Positions 17,482 to 26,603 of a DNA stretch of 64,000 bases are shown piece after piece (the stretch's first letter is position 1; each line of letters opens with the position of its first letter). The translations under genes were made by a program, and so were the position numbers. The DNA comes from an uncultured Lachnospiraceae bacterium. Its GTDB lineage: Bacteria > Bacillota > Clostridia > Lachnospirales > Lachnospiraceae. The DNA lies in the NCBI GenBank assembly GCA_947564645.1, contig CANOCU010000005.1, positions 42,427 through 106,426 on the forward strand, read 5' to 3'. The notes under the pieces were generated by a model, which saw nothing but the letters and a program-made list of their open reading frames with translations, had not been told where the DNA came from and searched no databases.

Positions 17482-19113
17482 TTACTGATTCTCATTATAA
17501 AATGTTGTGTATGCCTCCATGTAAGCGTCGAGCCCCGCCTTCTGCAGATCCTCATTGACGAAAGTATCCCACTCGGACAGATCTCTCTGCCCTGTTACGA
17601 ACTTAATGACATTCTCGCTGATCATCTTGTCCACGTCGCTGACATTCGGATTGATCGCATCGATCGCCGCCGCATTCCAGAATACCGATTTGTCGAAGGA
17701 CTGTTTCGTCGTATCATAACGATACTGATCTTCCATCATAAATTTAGAATCCATCCTCAGCTCTCCGGTCTCATTATCTACCTGCCCGATCTGACGGAGG
17801 TTATAATTATTCGGATAGATGTACAATTCTCCGCCGAAGGATTCCGTATTCAGGATCTTATATAAGCCTTTGTCCTTATCCTGCCATTCCCATCCTTCTT
17901 CCTCGATCCCGTACATCATGGTAAGGAAATTAGAGGAATCGGATACCACCCAGTTAAGAAGCTTCATACATGCTTCCGGATGCTCGGACTTGGCCGTTAT
18001 CATCATGCCGCTGTTGGAAGCCTTCTCCCGGGTTTCCATAAACCCTTTCGGTCCCTGGATGCCGTCCGCAAAAACATAGTCGGCCTCGGGATTTAAGCCC
18101 TGCAGGTTCGCCAGGTTATTTGCCGTCACACCGTAAGAACCTATGATCACGCCCACGCGGTCCGCCATAAACAGATCCTCGAAATCAGACCATGTGAGTG
18201 TGAAGGAATCCGGATGGATATAGCCTTTCTCATACCAGCCGCCGACCTGTTCCAGACAGTCCTTGAATCCCGGCTGCAATGCCGCGGGCTTGATCAGGTT
18301 ATCCTGTTCATCCATCCAATACCCATATCCGTACTCTGTAAATCCGGCTGTAATACCATAGTCCAATCCACCTTCCGTGACGATCAGAAGCGGGATCGTC
18401 TGTCCGCCGCCCGCAGGATCGGCCTCCTTAAACGCCGCCAGAACTTCTTCCAGCTCCTCAAAAGTCGTCGGCATGGCTAGACCCAGCTGATCCAGCCAGT
18501 CCTTTCTGATATAAGTCGGATTCGAGGTCGTCTCCAGTGCACGCGGCAGCGCCCAGATATTCCCGTCCGCATCCGTCATCGGATCCATAAGCCATTCCAG
18601 CTCTCCGCTGAAGGCGGCCTTAATGTCCTGTCCGTACTCATCCAGAAGATCGTTGAGCGGAATGATCTGTCCATTCTCCGCCAGTCTGCCCCAACTTTCC
18701 CAGGTAGGATTCATCATGATGATGTCCAACTGTTCTCCTGCATCCGCGATCATCAGATTCAGCTTCTCCTGCTCCGATCCGCTGGGCAGCAGCACCGGAA
18801 CCGGCTTTACACCGCACTGTTCGATCACATAATTCTGAACCTTCTCCATCGCTTCCTCCGTGGAAGCAACCTTCCCTGCGCTCCCGATCCAGGGCATGAA
18901 TCCCTCGAAGTAGATCGTCGGCACATCCGCCGACTCATCCGCCGTTCCTTCTGCTTTCCCTTCCTCCTGTTCTCCTGCCGCACTCTCTTCGCTCTTTACA
19001 GCATTCGTTGTCCCTGTACTGTCATTTCCCGTATTGGACGGCTGGCTTCCACAGCCTGCCAATAGCCCCAGGACCAGCGCGCCGGTCACTGCAATACATT
19101 CCAGTTTCTTCAT
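17482..19113 (-). CDS. Extracellular solute-binding lipoprotein of the sialic-acid operon importer
   Basis: This 543-residue binding protein of ABC family 1 (LplA-like) begins MKKLECIAVTGALVLGLL and has the lipobox LLAGC, so it is lipid-anchored outside the membrane. An acidic, Ser/Thr/Glu-rich linker (about residues 25-65) precedes the mature domain. The length suits oligosaccharide rather than monosaccharide binders. Of three clustered ATGs, the one at 19113 has GGAG 7 bases upstream. It is first in the operon, and its ligand is inferred to be a sialylated glycan or sialic acid. Confidence 0.88.
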   Translation of the reverse strand: MKKLECIAVTGALVLGLLAGCGSQPSNTGNDSTGTTNAVKSEESAAGEQEEGKAEGTADESADVPTIYFEGFMPWIGSAGKVASTEEAMEKVQNYVIEQCGVKPVPVLLPSGSEQEKLNLMIADAGEQLDIIMMNPTWESWGRLAENGQIIPLNDLLDEYGQDIKAAFSGELEWLMDPMTDADGNIWALPRALETTSNPTYIRKDWLDQLGLAMPTTFEELEEVLAAFKEADPAGGGQTIPLLIVTEGGLDYGITAGFTEYGYGYWMDEQDNLIKPAALQPGFKDCLEQVGGWYEKGYIHPDSFTLTWSDFEDLFMADRVGVIIGSYGVTANNLANLQGLNPEADYVFADGIQGPKGFMETREKASNSGMMITAKSEHPEACMKLLNWVVSDSSNFLTMMYGIEEEGWEWQDKDKGLYKILNTESFGGELYIYPNNYNLRQIGQVDNETGELRMDSKFMMEDQYRYDTTKQSFDKSVFWNAAAIDAINPNVSDVDKMISENVIKFVTGQRDLSEWDTFVNEDLQKAGLDAYMEAYTTFYNENQ

Positions 19114-19152
19114 ACTCATTCTCCTTTGCATACTGATTACTGATTACTATTT

Positions 19153-19272
19153 CCACCTCACGTTCGGTGGATTCATTATATCTGATATGTATATTTTTTT
19201 TAATATATTTATTAATAAAAATATTTTTTCCAATAATTTGAAAATTTTACCTTCGATATACAAGATGTATAT
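19153..19272 (-). promoter_or_regulatory. Probable control region of the sialic-acid operon
   Basis: On the minus strand a TATAAT (19175-19180) lies about 60 bases upstream of the binding-protein start; its -35 is poor. A CCACC-N8-GGTGG inverted repeat (19153-19170) follows the -10, and a perfect palindrome ATATAC-N5-GTATAT (19256-19272) lies upstream. Both are candidate operators, for example for the RpiR regulator or a catabolite regulator, but neither matches a site I can name. The rest of this 290-base gap is A+T-rich. Confidence 0.4.
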
Positions 19273-19325
19273 GCAAATATAATTTTGTCTCTTGCATGAG
19301 CAAGCATTGAAACAAAAAAAGACAT

Positions 19326-19378
19326 AAAAAAACGACCCGAAAACACCATCCGTAATAGTGCTTTCGAAATCGTTTTTT
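19326..19378 (-). terminator. Terminator downstream of the iron-type alcohol dehydrogenase
   Basis: On the minus strand AAAAAACGA-type arms with a GAAAGCAC/GTGTTTTC inner stem close an 11-base loop and end in a run of seven T. It lies about 20 bases after the stop codon at 19401. Confidence 0.75.
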
Positions 19379-19400
19379 GAACACCAATTAATCGCTTATC

Positions 19401-20579
19401 TTATAACGCCATCCGGTAAATCTCCAGCATATCCTCCTCGTATAGCTTTCTGGCCGATCCCTTACAACCGCCTGCTGCCAGACTGCACATATGCGCCATT
19501 GTCTTTAACTGCTCCTGCGTGGGCGTGACGCCAAGTTCACGCATATTGGTCGGCATATCTATCTTCCGGTAGAAATCCTCCATGGCTCCGATTCCTTTAA
19601 GCGCGATCTCTTCCTCGCTGCCATCCTCCGCAACACCCATCACGTTTCTGGCAAATTTACAGAATCTCGGCATACAATCCCGCAGCACATATCTGGCCCA
19701 GCTTCCCCAGACCGCCGCCAGTCCGGCACCGTGTGCCACATCAAACATACCGCCAATCTCATGCTCAAGTCCATGGGTCGCAAAATCTCCGCCATCGTTG
19801 CCGCATCCCGTCAGACCGTTGTGAGAAAGACTGCTGGCCCACAGTATCTCCGCCCGGGCATCATAATTGTCCGGCTCCTCCTTCAAGATCAGGGCATTAC
19901 GAATAACCGTACGCATCAGCGCTTCCGCGATCGCATCCGTCAGCTCCATGTTGCCGCCGTTTGTAAAATACCGCTCCATCGTATGCATCAGAATATCGGT
20001 ACATCCGCACGCCGTCTGGTATGCCGGCAATGTCATCGTCAATTCCGGGTTCATCACCGCAAAGACAGGACGGCAGATGTCATTGTTATATCCCCGCTTG
20101 ACCATACCCTCATCCTTAGTGATCACGCTGCTGTTGCTCATCTCGCTTCCTGCCGCCGCAATCGTCAGCACCACGCCGACAGGCATGCAAGCCGAAGCCT
20201 GACGGGTATGCTCGTAGAAATCCCAGACATCCCCCTCATTCGTCATACCATATCCGATCGCCTTACAGGAATCGATGACACTGCCGCCGCCCACTGCCAG
20301 AAGGAAGTCTGCCTTTTCTTGCTTACAAAGCTCTATTCCCTTATAGACAAGGGACAGTCTCGGATTGGGAACCACACCGCCAAGCTCCACATAAGAAATT
20401 CCCTCAGCATCCAAAGATGCCCGAATCCGTCCAAGCAGTCCGGAACGCTCGGCGCTGCCACCGCCATAATGGATAAGAACTTTACTACAGCCGGTTTCCT
20501 TAACAAGTCTTCCGACCTGCTGCTCCGTGTCCTTTCCAAACACTACTCTGGTCGGCGTATGATAATTAAAGTTAAACAT
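19401..20579 (-). CDS. Iron-containing alcohol dehydrogenase (BdhA/YqhD-like)
   Basis: This 392-residue group III dehydrogenase has the NAD(P)-binding GGGSVIDSCKAIGYG motif and the C-terminal metal site HGLEHEIGGMFDVAHGAGLA, plus an upstream Asp/His (HTMERYF), which together hold Fe or Zn. It should interconvert an aldehyde and an alcohol, such as butanal/butanol, using NAD(P)H. The SD is AGGAAGG before the ATG at 20579. It ends in a strong terminator and starts just after the sugar acetyltransferase stop, so the two may be co-transcribed. The substrate is not predictable. Confidence 0.9.
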   Translation of the reverse strand: MFNFNYHTPTRVVFGKDTEQQVGRLVKETGCSKVLIHYGGGSAERSGLLGRIRASLDAEGISYVELGGVVPNPRLSLVYKGIELCKQEKADFLLAVGGGSVIDSCKAIGYGMTNEGDVWDFYEHTRQASACMPVGVVLTIAAAGSEMSNSSVITKDEGMVKRGYNNDICRPVFAVMNPELTMTLPAYQTACGCTDILMHTMERYFTNGGNMELTDAIAEALMRTVIRNALILKEEPDNYDARAEILWASSLSHNGLTGCGNDGGDFATHGLEHEIGGMFDVAHGAGLAAVWGSWARYVLRDCMPRFCKFARNVMGVAEDGSEEEIALKGIGAMEDFYRKIDMPTNMRELGVTPTQEQLKTMAHMCSLAAGGCKGSARKLYEEDMLEIYRMAL

Positions 20580-20601
20580 ACATTATACCTTCCTCTCTCA
20601 C

Positions 20602-21186
20602 TCAGTCATTCGTCCGCATCACCCGACAGGGATTCCCATATGCTACCACATTAGCGGGAATATCCTTCGTCACCACACTTCCGGCGCCGATCACCACATT
20701 GTCACCGATGGTCACACCCGGCATGATGATCACACCGCCACCGATCCAGACATTATTACCGATCACAATAGGCGCCGTCTGCGTCTTACAAAACTCGAAG
20801 GAACCGTCCTGCCTTGGTTCACCGAACCGCTCCGATGCATTCGTCGGATGAAATGCCGTGTACATCTGCACATTTGGCGCGATTAGCGCATTATCCCCGA
20901 TGATAATCTTATTGTCATCCAGAAATGTACAGTTCATATTGACTTCACAATTATTTCCGAAATAAATATTATTACCATAGTCCACAAAAAAAGGCGCCGT
21001 GATCCACAGGTTCTTACCCCTCCCGCCAAGCAGCTGCGTCAAAATACGATCCTTTTCCTGCGCATCTTCGGAATCTGTCCGGTTATAATCGCGCATAAGA
21101 TTCTTCGCCTTATGCCACTGTGTCAGAAGTTCTTCATCTCCGCAATCATAAAGCTGTCCTGCCAGCATCTTCTCTCTTTCTGTCAT
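20602..21186 (-). CDS. Sugar O-acetyltransferase (Maa/LacA family)
   Basis: This protein has about 194 residues. It has the N-terminal Mac domain (MTEREKMLAGQLYD) and left-handed beta-helix hexapeptide repeats (IIIGDNALIAPNVQMYTAFHP, then IVIGNNVWIGGGVIIMPGVT). The conserved His in the HPT motif is the catalytic base of maltose/galactoside acetyltransferases. It transfers acetyl from acetyl-CoA to a sugar hydroxyl. An ATG at 21198 is directly on the GGGG and is too close; the ATG at 21186 is preferred. Neighbours do not define its sugar. Confidence 0.9.
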   Translation of the reverse strand: MTEREKMLAGQLYDCGDEELLTQWHKAKNLMRDYNRTDSEDAQEKDRILTQLLGGRGKNLWITAPFFVDYGNNIYFGNNCEVNMNCTFLDDNKIIIGDNALIAPNVQMYTAFHPTNASERFGEPRQDGSFEFCKTQTAPIVIGNNVWIGGGVIIMPGVTIGDNVVIGAGSVVTKDIPANVVAYGNPCRVMRTND

Positions 21187-21224
21187 GTGAATACTCATCC
21201 CCTTTCATGGAAAATCTCCTCGTG

Positions 21225-22628
21225 CTAACCATGCACAATATTCGTAAACTCTGAGATCTCTCTGTTGATCGTGCACAGATCTTCCACCGACAATCCGTGA
21301 ATATCCTCATGCCCTGTGATCCGTGCAAAAGTCCGCAGTTCCTGTGCGGAACAGGTCAGATAATTGGCTACCCTCTGTGCGGCCGCCTCTCCCTTCAGAC
21401 GCTTTCTAAGTTCCGGATCCTGCGTCGCCATACCCACCGGGCACATGCCTGTCCCACAAATACGGTATTGCTGACAAGCCGCCGCCACCATAGCTGCGGA
21501 AGCGACCGCGACCGCATCAGCGCCCATGGCGATGGCCTTGGCGAAATCGGATGAGACTCGAAGTCCGCCTGTGATCACCAGATCAATATCCGCATCCACA
21601 CTGTCAAGGTATTTCCGGGCGCGATACAGAGCATAGATCGTCGGTACACTGGTGGAATCCCGTATGATCGACGGAGACGCCCCGGTTGCCCCGCCTCTTC
21701 CGTCAATGGTAATGAAATCCGGTTCCGCAAATACACAATATGCCAGATCCTTCTCGATCTTACCGGCCGCGATCTTGATACCGATCGGCCTGCCGCCGCT
21801 GCAGTCGCGCAGATTTTTCACCAGGGTCCGCAAATCCTCTTTCGTATTGATACCCGGGAATTTGGATGGGCTGATCACGTCCTCCCCCAGAGGCTTATTG
21901 CGGATCGCCGCAATCTCCGGCGTCACCTTGCTTCCGGGCAGATGGCCGCCCATACCCGGCTTCGTTCCCTGCCCGATCTTAATCTCAATGGCGTCGGAGG
22001 TCGTCAGATTCTCCGTAGTTACACTATATAAGTTTGGAACATACTCAAATATGTACTTGTGAGCCGCTGCCTTTTCCTCCGGCAGGATTCCGCCCTCTCC
22101 GCTGCACATCGCCGTTCCCGCCATAGCGCTGCCCTTGGCCAGAGCAATTTTCGTCTCCTTCGACAACGCTCCGAAGGACATATGGGAGATATATACCGGC
22201 ATATCGAGAACCATAGGCTTCTTCGCATGTCTGCCGATCACTGTCCGCAGGGACACTTCCGCATGTTCCTCAAGCGGCGGCGGATTCAGCTGCGCTCCCA
22301 GTATAAGGATGTCATCCCAGTCAGGCATCCTCATCTGCGTTCCCATCGCCTCGATCGCCGACCTTCCTGTGACAGCCATCTCATGGATCTCCTTAAAGTA
22401 ACGGTAACTGCTGTCCGTTTTCCGGGTCTCTTTCGGATAATTCAAGTCAGACTCCGCTCCTGTTTCTTCCGGTACCAGATCATCTGCCTGCTCCTCCCTG
22501 TCTGATGAAACCGGCTCAAATTTGTCTGCCGGCTGTTTACACATGGGACATTGCGTCAGTTCCGAAAAGGCCTTTCCCTCCGCCTCTTCATCAAATAGGT
22601 AACCACACACACTGCATTTGTATACCAT
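21225..22628 (-). CDS. Rubredoxin-fused FMN glutamate synthase-like protein
   Basis: This 467-residue protein starts with a rubredoxin-like iron site (CSVCGYLFDEEAEG, then CPMCKQPADKF) and continues with a GltS/archaeal-type GltB FMN barrel. Motifs are HMSFGALSKETKIAL, EGGILPEEK, GQGTKPGMGGHLPG, GGATGASP and a Cys-rich CGTGMCPVGMATQDPEL that should ligate an FeS cluster. The glutaminase domain of full-length GltB is absent, so an external electron and ammonia supply is needed; glutamate synthesis is not proven. The ATG at 22628 is 8 bases from GGAGG. It precedes the sugar acetyltransferase by about 40 bases. Confidence 0.88.
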   Translation of the reverse strand: MVYKCSVCGYLFDEEAEGKAFSELTQCPMCKQPADKFEPVSSDREEQADDLVPEETGAESDLNYPKETRKTDSSYRYFKEIHEMAVTGRSAIEAMGTQMRMPDWDDILILGAQLNPPPLEEHAEVSLRTVIGRHAKKPMVLDMPVYISHMSFGALSKETKIALAKGSAMAGTAMCSGEGGILPEEKAAAHKYIFEYVPNLYSVTTENLTTSDAIEIKIGQGTKPGMGGHLPGSKVTPEIAAIRNKPLGEDVISPSKFPGINTKEDLRTLVKNLRDCSGGRPIGIKIAAGKIEKDLAYCVFAEPDFITIDGRGGATGASPSIIRDSTSVPTIYALYRARKYLDSVDADIDLVITGGLRVSSDFAKAIAMGADAVAVASAAMVAAACQQYRICGTGMCPVGMATQDPELRKRLKGEAAAQRVANYLTCSAQELRTFARITGHEDIHGLSVEDLCTINREISEFTNIVHG

Positions 22629-22651
22629 AGTCATACCCTCCTGTTATTTTT

Positions 22652-23848
22652 TTACCAGGTTTTCTCAAATGTCATATTCCAATCCAGCCGGAATGGATTG
22701 TCGGCAGACGCTTTGATCTCCTCATAGATCTCTCTGCGGTCAGCGCTGCTTTCCTCTGCCCAATATTCATAACCGATAAAATAGCTCTCCATAAATTCGT
22801 CCCATGAGCCAAAACTTCCCTGAATCGTTTCCGCCGCCTCTAAGGATTTATCCAGAGCTTCTTCTTCCGTATAATATCCGGCAAGATAATAATAGCCCAG
22901 AAGAGACATTGCACGGCTATAGTCCCATCCTGCAGCTGCATCCGCTCCATACTGCTCATAGAATGTGAACCAGTCAGCGTAATTGCGCGCTTCTTCTTCA
23001 CTTAATTCGAAATTTTCCAGGATTGCATCCACTCTCTCATCCGCAGAGACATCGGCAAGCCCGACTTCTGCCAGATAAGCCATCTCATCCGCAAAGGAAA
23101 CTCTGTGCCCTTCTCCCAACAACCAGTCCATCGTCTCATCAGCACTAGCTTTATCTGTAACGTCCCACCATTCTTCCAGAAGATTCTGTACGATTCCCTT
23201 ACTGCCCTCATTTGCCGCCGCGCCGCCGAATACTGTATAATCCCATCCGTTCACTGCTGTCAGAACGGCGCACGTATTGTTAAACCACTGGATCGTATCC
23301 GTACTTACCGCCTCTTCAACCTCCGGTGCAGTCTCTTTAAAAGATCCGCATGCCTGATTGAAATATTCTACTCCTGCATCATTTATTCTGTTAGCTACAT
23401 AAAGAATGCTATAATAAGCGTACTCTGTCTCGCCATATAACACACGGCCTTTTCCTGTTACACCGTCAGCAGACATCACACAGCTGTAAGTCTCCTTGAC
23501 ATCCATACCCGAAACAGACGGATTCTCCACAAGTTCCTGATCCGATATCGAATAGGAACTTGTTACGATCTCCTTCACACCGTCTAGATCCACGATATTC
23601 CCACTGTAAAGGCTTTTTGGCAGCTGCATGACGATCATTCCCTGTGATTCATCATCACTGAGCGCAGCGATCCAGCCCTCACTGCCTTCACCCATATCTT
23701 CCACCTTCCATTCCTCATTCATCTGAATGCTGACCGTCTGATCCTCGGAACTAAATTCTTTCATTACCACTTCTTTACTGCCGCACCCGACAAGCGCCAG
23801 CATCAATGCCGTTATAACGATCATCACATTTTTTCTTAAATTTCTCAT
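22652..23848 (-). CDS. DUF1266-containing lipoprotein
   Basis: This 398-residue protein has a signal peptide and lipobox (LALVGCG, about residues 17-23), so it is membrane-anchored outside the cell. The N-terminal half is a PsbP-like beta region (SVQIMNEEWKVEDMG-like sequence). The C-terminal half contains the DUF1266 pattern NGWDYTVFG and AAGWDYSRAMSLLGYYYLAGY with EEALDKSLEAA. DUF1266 function is unknown. The SD AAGGGG precedes the ATG at 23848. It is 23 bases upstream of the rubredoxin-GltS gene. Confidence 0.75.
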   Translation of the reverse strand: MRNLRKNVMIVITALMLALVGCGSKEVVMKEFSSEDQTVSIQMNEEWKVEDMGEGSEGWIAALSDDESQGMIVMQLPKSLYSGNIVDLDGVKEIVTSSYSISDQELVENPSVSGMDVKETYSCVMSADGVTGKGRVLYGETEYAYYSILYVANRINDAGVEYFNQACGSFKETAPEVEEAVSTDTIQWFNNTCAVLTAVNGWDYTVFGGAAANEGSKGIVQNLLEEWWDVTDKASADETMDWLLGEGHRVSFADEMAYLAEVGLADVSADERVDAILENFELSEEEARNYADWFTFYEQYGADAAAGWDYSRAMSLLGYYYLAGYYTEEEALDKSLEAAETIQGSFGSWDEFMESYFIGYEYWAEESSADRREIYEEIKASADNPFRLDWNMTFEKTW

Positions 23849-24117
23849 CCTTATTCCCCTTCTCTGTAAAATTATTTTTGAAAACTTTCCGGTACTCTAT
23901 TACCCGCATCCGTTCCAATTACGAATATTATAATATAAATACATGTCTGTAGCAATGTCTCCCAACGTCCATTTTTACATTCAAACTTCTTTATAATGCG
24001 CTACCCTAATGCATTATTTTGAACAATACTTTCCACCGGCATAGCTTTTATGCCGCGCTTATGCTACTATTTTTGTATGGTAAACCTATAAATAAGCTCA
24101 GAAAGCCGGATCCTCCC

Positions 24118-25026
24118 ATGAAAATAGACAGACTTATTGGCATCCTTTCCATCCTACTGCAAAGAGACACGGTCACTGCGCCTTATCTGGCAGAACATTT
24201 TGAAGTGTCCAGGCGGACCATTAACCGCGATATCGAAAATCTGTGCAAAGCCGGTATTCCCATTGTAACCAGACAGGGAGCAGGCGGCGGTATCTCCATC
24301 ATGGCGGATTATCGCATGGACCGCAAGCTGCTGACTACCCGGGAAATGCAGGATATCCTGGCCGGACTGCGCAGTCTCGACAGTATCAACGGTACTAACC
24401 GCTACGGTCAGCTTATGGAAAAAATATCTGCCGGCTCTTCGAATTTCCTGTCAGGAGGCCAGTCTGTACTCATCGACCTGTCCTCCTGGTACAAAGATGC
24501 TCTTGCTCCCAGGATCGAACTGATCCGCAACGCCATCGACAACTGTCTGGAACTGGACTTTCTCTACTATGGTCCGTCAGGGGAAAGCACAAGAACGATC
24601 GAACCCTATTATCTGATCTTCCGCTGGTCCAGTTGGTATGTCTGGGGGTGGTGCAGGAAACGCGAAGATTTCAGACTGTTTAAGTTAAACCGCATGGATG
24701 CTCTGAAAATAACCGACAATACTTTTAGCAAAAGGCCTGTTCCTCTGCCGGATCTGCACAGCGAACAGATCTTCCCCGGCGGAATCCGGGTCAAGGCGCT
24801 GTTTGATGCAAAATGCAAATGGCGGCTGGTGGAAGATTTCGGAACGGAATGTTTTACCGTACAGGCGGACGGACGGCTCTTGTTCCATGCAGATTACACC
24901 CATAAAGAAAATCTGGTCACATGGCTTCTGACCTTCCGCGACCAGGTGGAACTGCTTGAACCGGTAGAAATTCGGGAAGAATTGCGAGAAGCGCTCACAA
25001 ACACTTTAAAAATATATGAAGAATAG
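24118..25026 (+). CDS. WYL-domain helix-turn-helix transcriptional regulator (YafY family)
   Basis: This 302-residue regulator has an N-terminal DeoR-like winged helix (MKIDRLIGILSILLQRD, VTAPYLAEHFEVSRRTINRDI) and a WYL domain with FLYYGPSGESTRTIEPYYLIFRWSSWYVWGWC near residues 155-195, followed by a C-terminal WCX extension. WYL domains bind nucleic acid or nucleotide ligands and often regulate stress or defence genes. An upstream in-frame extension from 24019 lacks family similarity, so I start at 24118. It heads a plus-strand run with the MmcQ/DUF3795 and GyrI-like genes, which it may control. Confidence 0.87.
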   Translation: MKIDRLIGILSILLQRDTVTAPYLAEHFEVSRRTINRDIENLCKAGIPIVTRQGAGGGISIMADYRMDRKLLTTREMQDILAGLRSLDSINGTNRYGQLMEKISAGSSNFLSGGQSVLIDLSSWYKDALAPRIELIRNAIDNCLELDFLYYGPSGESTRTIEPYYLIFRWSSWYVWGWCRKREDFRLFKLNRMDALKITDNTFSKRPVPLPDLHSEQIFPGGIRVKALFDAKCKWRLVEDFGTECFTVQADGRLLFHADYTHKENLVTWLLTFRDQVELLEPVEIREELREALTNTLKIYEE

Positions 25027-25083
25027 TCCGGCAACACGACATATAGCTGTCATGTTATATATGGTATCGTAAATGCCATAACA

Positions 25084-25130
25084 GATCTATGCTTCCGCCG
25101 CTGCCAAAGCCATTCACGGAAGCATAGATC
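25084..25130 (+). repeat. Perfect 14-bp inverted repeat upstream of the MmcQ/DUF3795 gene
   Basis: The arms GATCTATGCTTCCG (25084-25097) and its exact complement (25117-25130) enclose a 19-base spacer. It lies between the WYL regulator and the MmcQ-type gene, 27 bases before the next start codon. No T-run follows directly, so it may be an operator or an RNA hairpin. Its sequence resembles a second hairpin at 56084-56123. Confidence 0.8.
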
Positions 25131-25157
25131 CACATTAACCTGCAAAGGAGAAGCCGT

Positions 25158-25787
25158 ATGAAATACCCATGGATCGATGAATATCTACTGAACAAACGAA
25201 GTGTTACCAAAGACCTGCAGAGTGACTGGAACTGGATCCGCTATCATATCGGCGGTAAAATGTTCGCCGCAATATGTCTGGATCCGGAAGACAAGCCCTA
25301 CTATATCACCCTGAAGCTGGATCCCGAGGAAGGAAATTTCCTGCGCACACAATATGAAGACATCGTGCCGGGCTATTATATGAATAAGATGCACTGGAAT
25401 TCCATTAAGCCGGACGGCAAAGTTCCCGATGACCTGTTACGGGATCTGCTGGATAAGTCCTACGACCTTGTCCTGAAAAGCTTCAGCGGAAAGAAACAGC
25501 GGGAGATCCTGAACTTGAGCTGCTGCGGAACGGACTGTGAGAAATGCGGCTTTCTTGGCTCCATGTGTAAAGGCTGCAACGCCACAAACGGCAAGGTCTT
25601 CCATGCGCCGGCGGACAAAGCCTGTCCCATCTACAGCTGCTGTGTACAGAAGCACAAATTCGCAAACTGCGCGGCCTGCGACGACCTGCCCTGCGATGTC
25701 TGGCGCGCAACGAAGGACCCGAATCTTACCGACCTGCAGTTTGAAGCTACCATTCAGGAACGTGTCCATAATCTGACAGCAAAATAG
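25158..25787 (+). CDS. MmcQ/YjbR-like domain fused to Cys-rich DUF3795
   Basis: This 209-residue protein has an N-terminal MmcQ/YjbR fold (MKYPWIDEYLLNKRSVTKD, then YITLKLDPEEGNFLRTQYEDI and YMNKMHWNSI), a DNA-binding-like or CyaY-like domain. The C-terminal domain is Cys-rich (SCCGTDCEKCGFLGSMCKGC, CPIYSCCVQK, CAACDDLPCDVW) as in DUF3795, which probably binds metal. AAAGGAG precedes the ATG. The function is unknown; gene order suggests control by the WYL protein. The fusion is known in Clostridia as far as I can recall, but uncharacterised. Confidence 0.8.
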   Translation: MKYPWIDEYLLNKRSVTKDLQSDWNWIRYHIGGKMFAAICLDPEDKPYYITLKLDPEEGNFLRTQYEDIVPGYYMNKMHWNSIKPDGKVPDDLLRDLLDKSYDLVLKSFSGKKQREILNLSCCGTDCEKCGFLGSMCKGCNATNGKVFHAPADKACPIYSCCVQKHKFANCAACDDLPCDVWRATKDPNLTDLQFEATIQERVHNLTAK

Positions 25788-25854
25788 CATAAACACCAGA
25801 ATACCTTTTTCGATCACAGGAAAGCTATGTCAAAAAAGAAAGGAAGGTCCGCAT

Positions 25855-26484
25855 ATGGCATTCGATTATAAAAAGGAATACAAAGAATTCTACTTACCGC
25901 CCAAGACACCCGGTATCATCCGGATCCCGGAAATGAACTATCTTGCCGTCAGAGGCCAGGGCGACCCCAACGAACCCGAAGGCGCCTATAAGACGGCCAT
26001 CGGTCTTCTGTATGCCATCGCCTTCACGATCAAGATGAGCTATAAGGGCAGTCATAAGATCGACGGCTATTTCTCTTACGTCGTTCCGCCGTTAGAAGGA
26101 CTCTGGTGGCAGCCAGGCAGTGACCGCATCGATTATTCTCATAAAGAAGCGTTCCGGTGGATCTCCATGATCCGCCTGCCCGAATTCGTGACCAAAGAAG
26201 AATTTGACTGGGCGATCCAAGAAGCTACGCAGAAGAAACAGAGTGATTTCTCCAAAGTAGAATTCTTCCCCTATCAGGAAGGTCTCTGCGTCCAGTGTAT
26301 GCACATCGGCAGCTACGATAACGAACCTGCCACCATAGAGAGAATGGACCAGTATGCCATCGGGAACGGTTATACTGTCGATATCTCCGACACCCGGTTT
26401 CACCATGAGATCTATCTGAGCGATCCCAGGCGGGCAGCCGCAGAGAAACTGCGGACAGTGATCCGGCACCCGGTCAGGCAATGA
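25855..26484 (+). CDS. GyrI-like small-molecule-binding protein
   Basis: This 209-residue stand-alone GyrI-like/SOUL-type domain begins MAFDYKKEYKEFYLPPKTP and contains NYLAVRGQGDPNEPEGAYKTA and FPYQEGLCVQCMHIGSYDNEP. Such proteins bind, and sometimes hydrolyse, small hydrophobic or electrophilic molecules, and they are frequent next to WYL or MerR regulators. A good SD, AAGGAAGG, lies about 8 bases before the ATG. It is the third gene of the WYL run. The ligand is unknown. Confidence 0.83.
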   Translation: MAFDYKKEYKEFYLPPKTPGIIRIPEMNYLAVRGQGDPNEPEGAYKTAIGLLYAIAFTIKMSYKGSHKIDGYFSYVVPPLEGLWWQPGSDRIDYSHKEAFRWISMIRLPEFVTKEEFDWAIQEATQKKQSDFSKVEFFPYQEGLCVQCMHIGSYDNEPATIERMDQYAIGNGYTVDISDTRFHHEIYLSDPRRAAAEKLRTVIRHPVRQ

Positions 26485-26556
26485 TAGCCGATAAAACCGT
26501 TCTGAAAAACTCTAAAAAAATCGGAAAATATTTCAGAAAATATTTGTCAGAAAACA

Positions 26557-26586
26557 TTGACAACACCCCTGCGAATGTTGTATTAT
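26557..26586 (+). promoter_or_regulatory. Promoter of tRNA-Pro
   Basis: There is a perfect -35 TTGACA (26557-26562), an 18-base spacer and a -10 TATTAT (26581-26586). The tRNA begins 18 bases downstream. Confidence 0.75.
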
Positions 26587-26603
26587 TTTAGTTGTTCGTA
26601 AAT

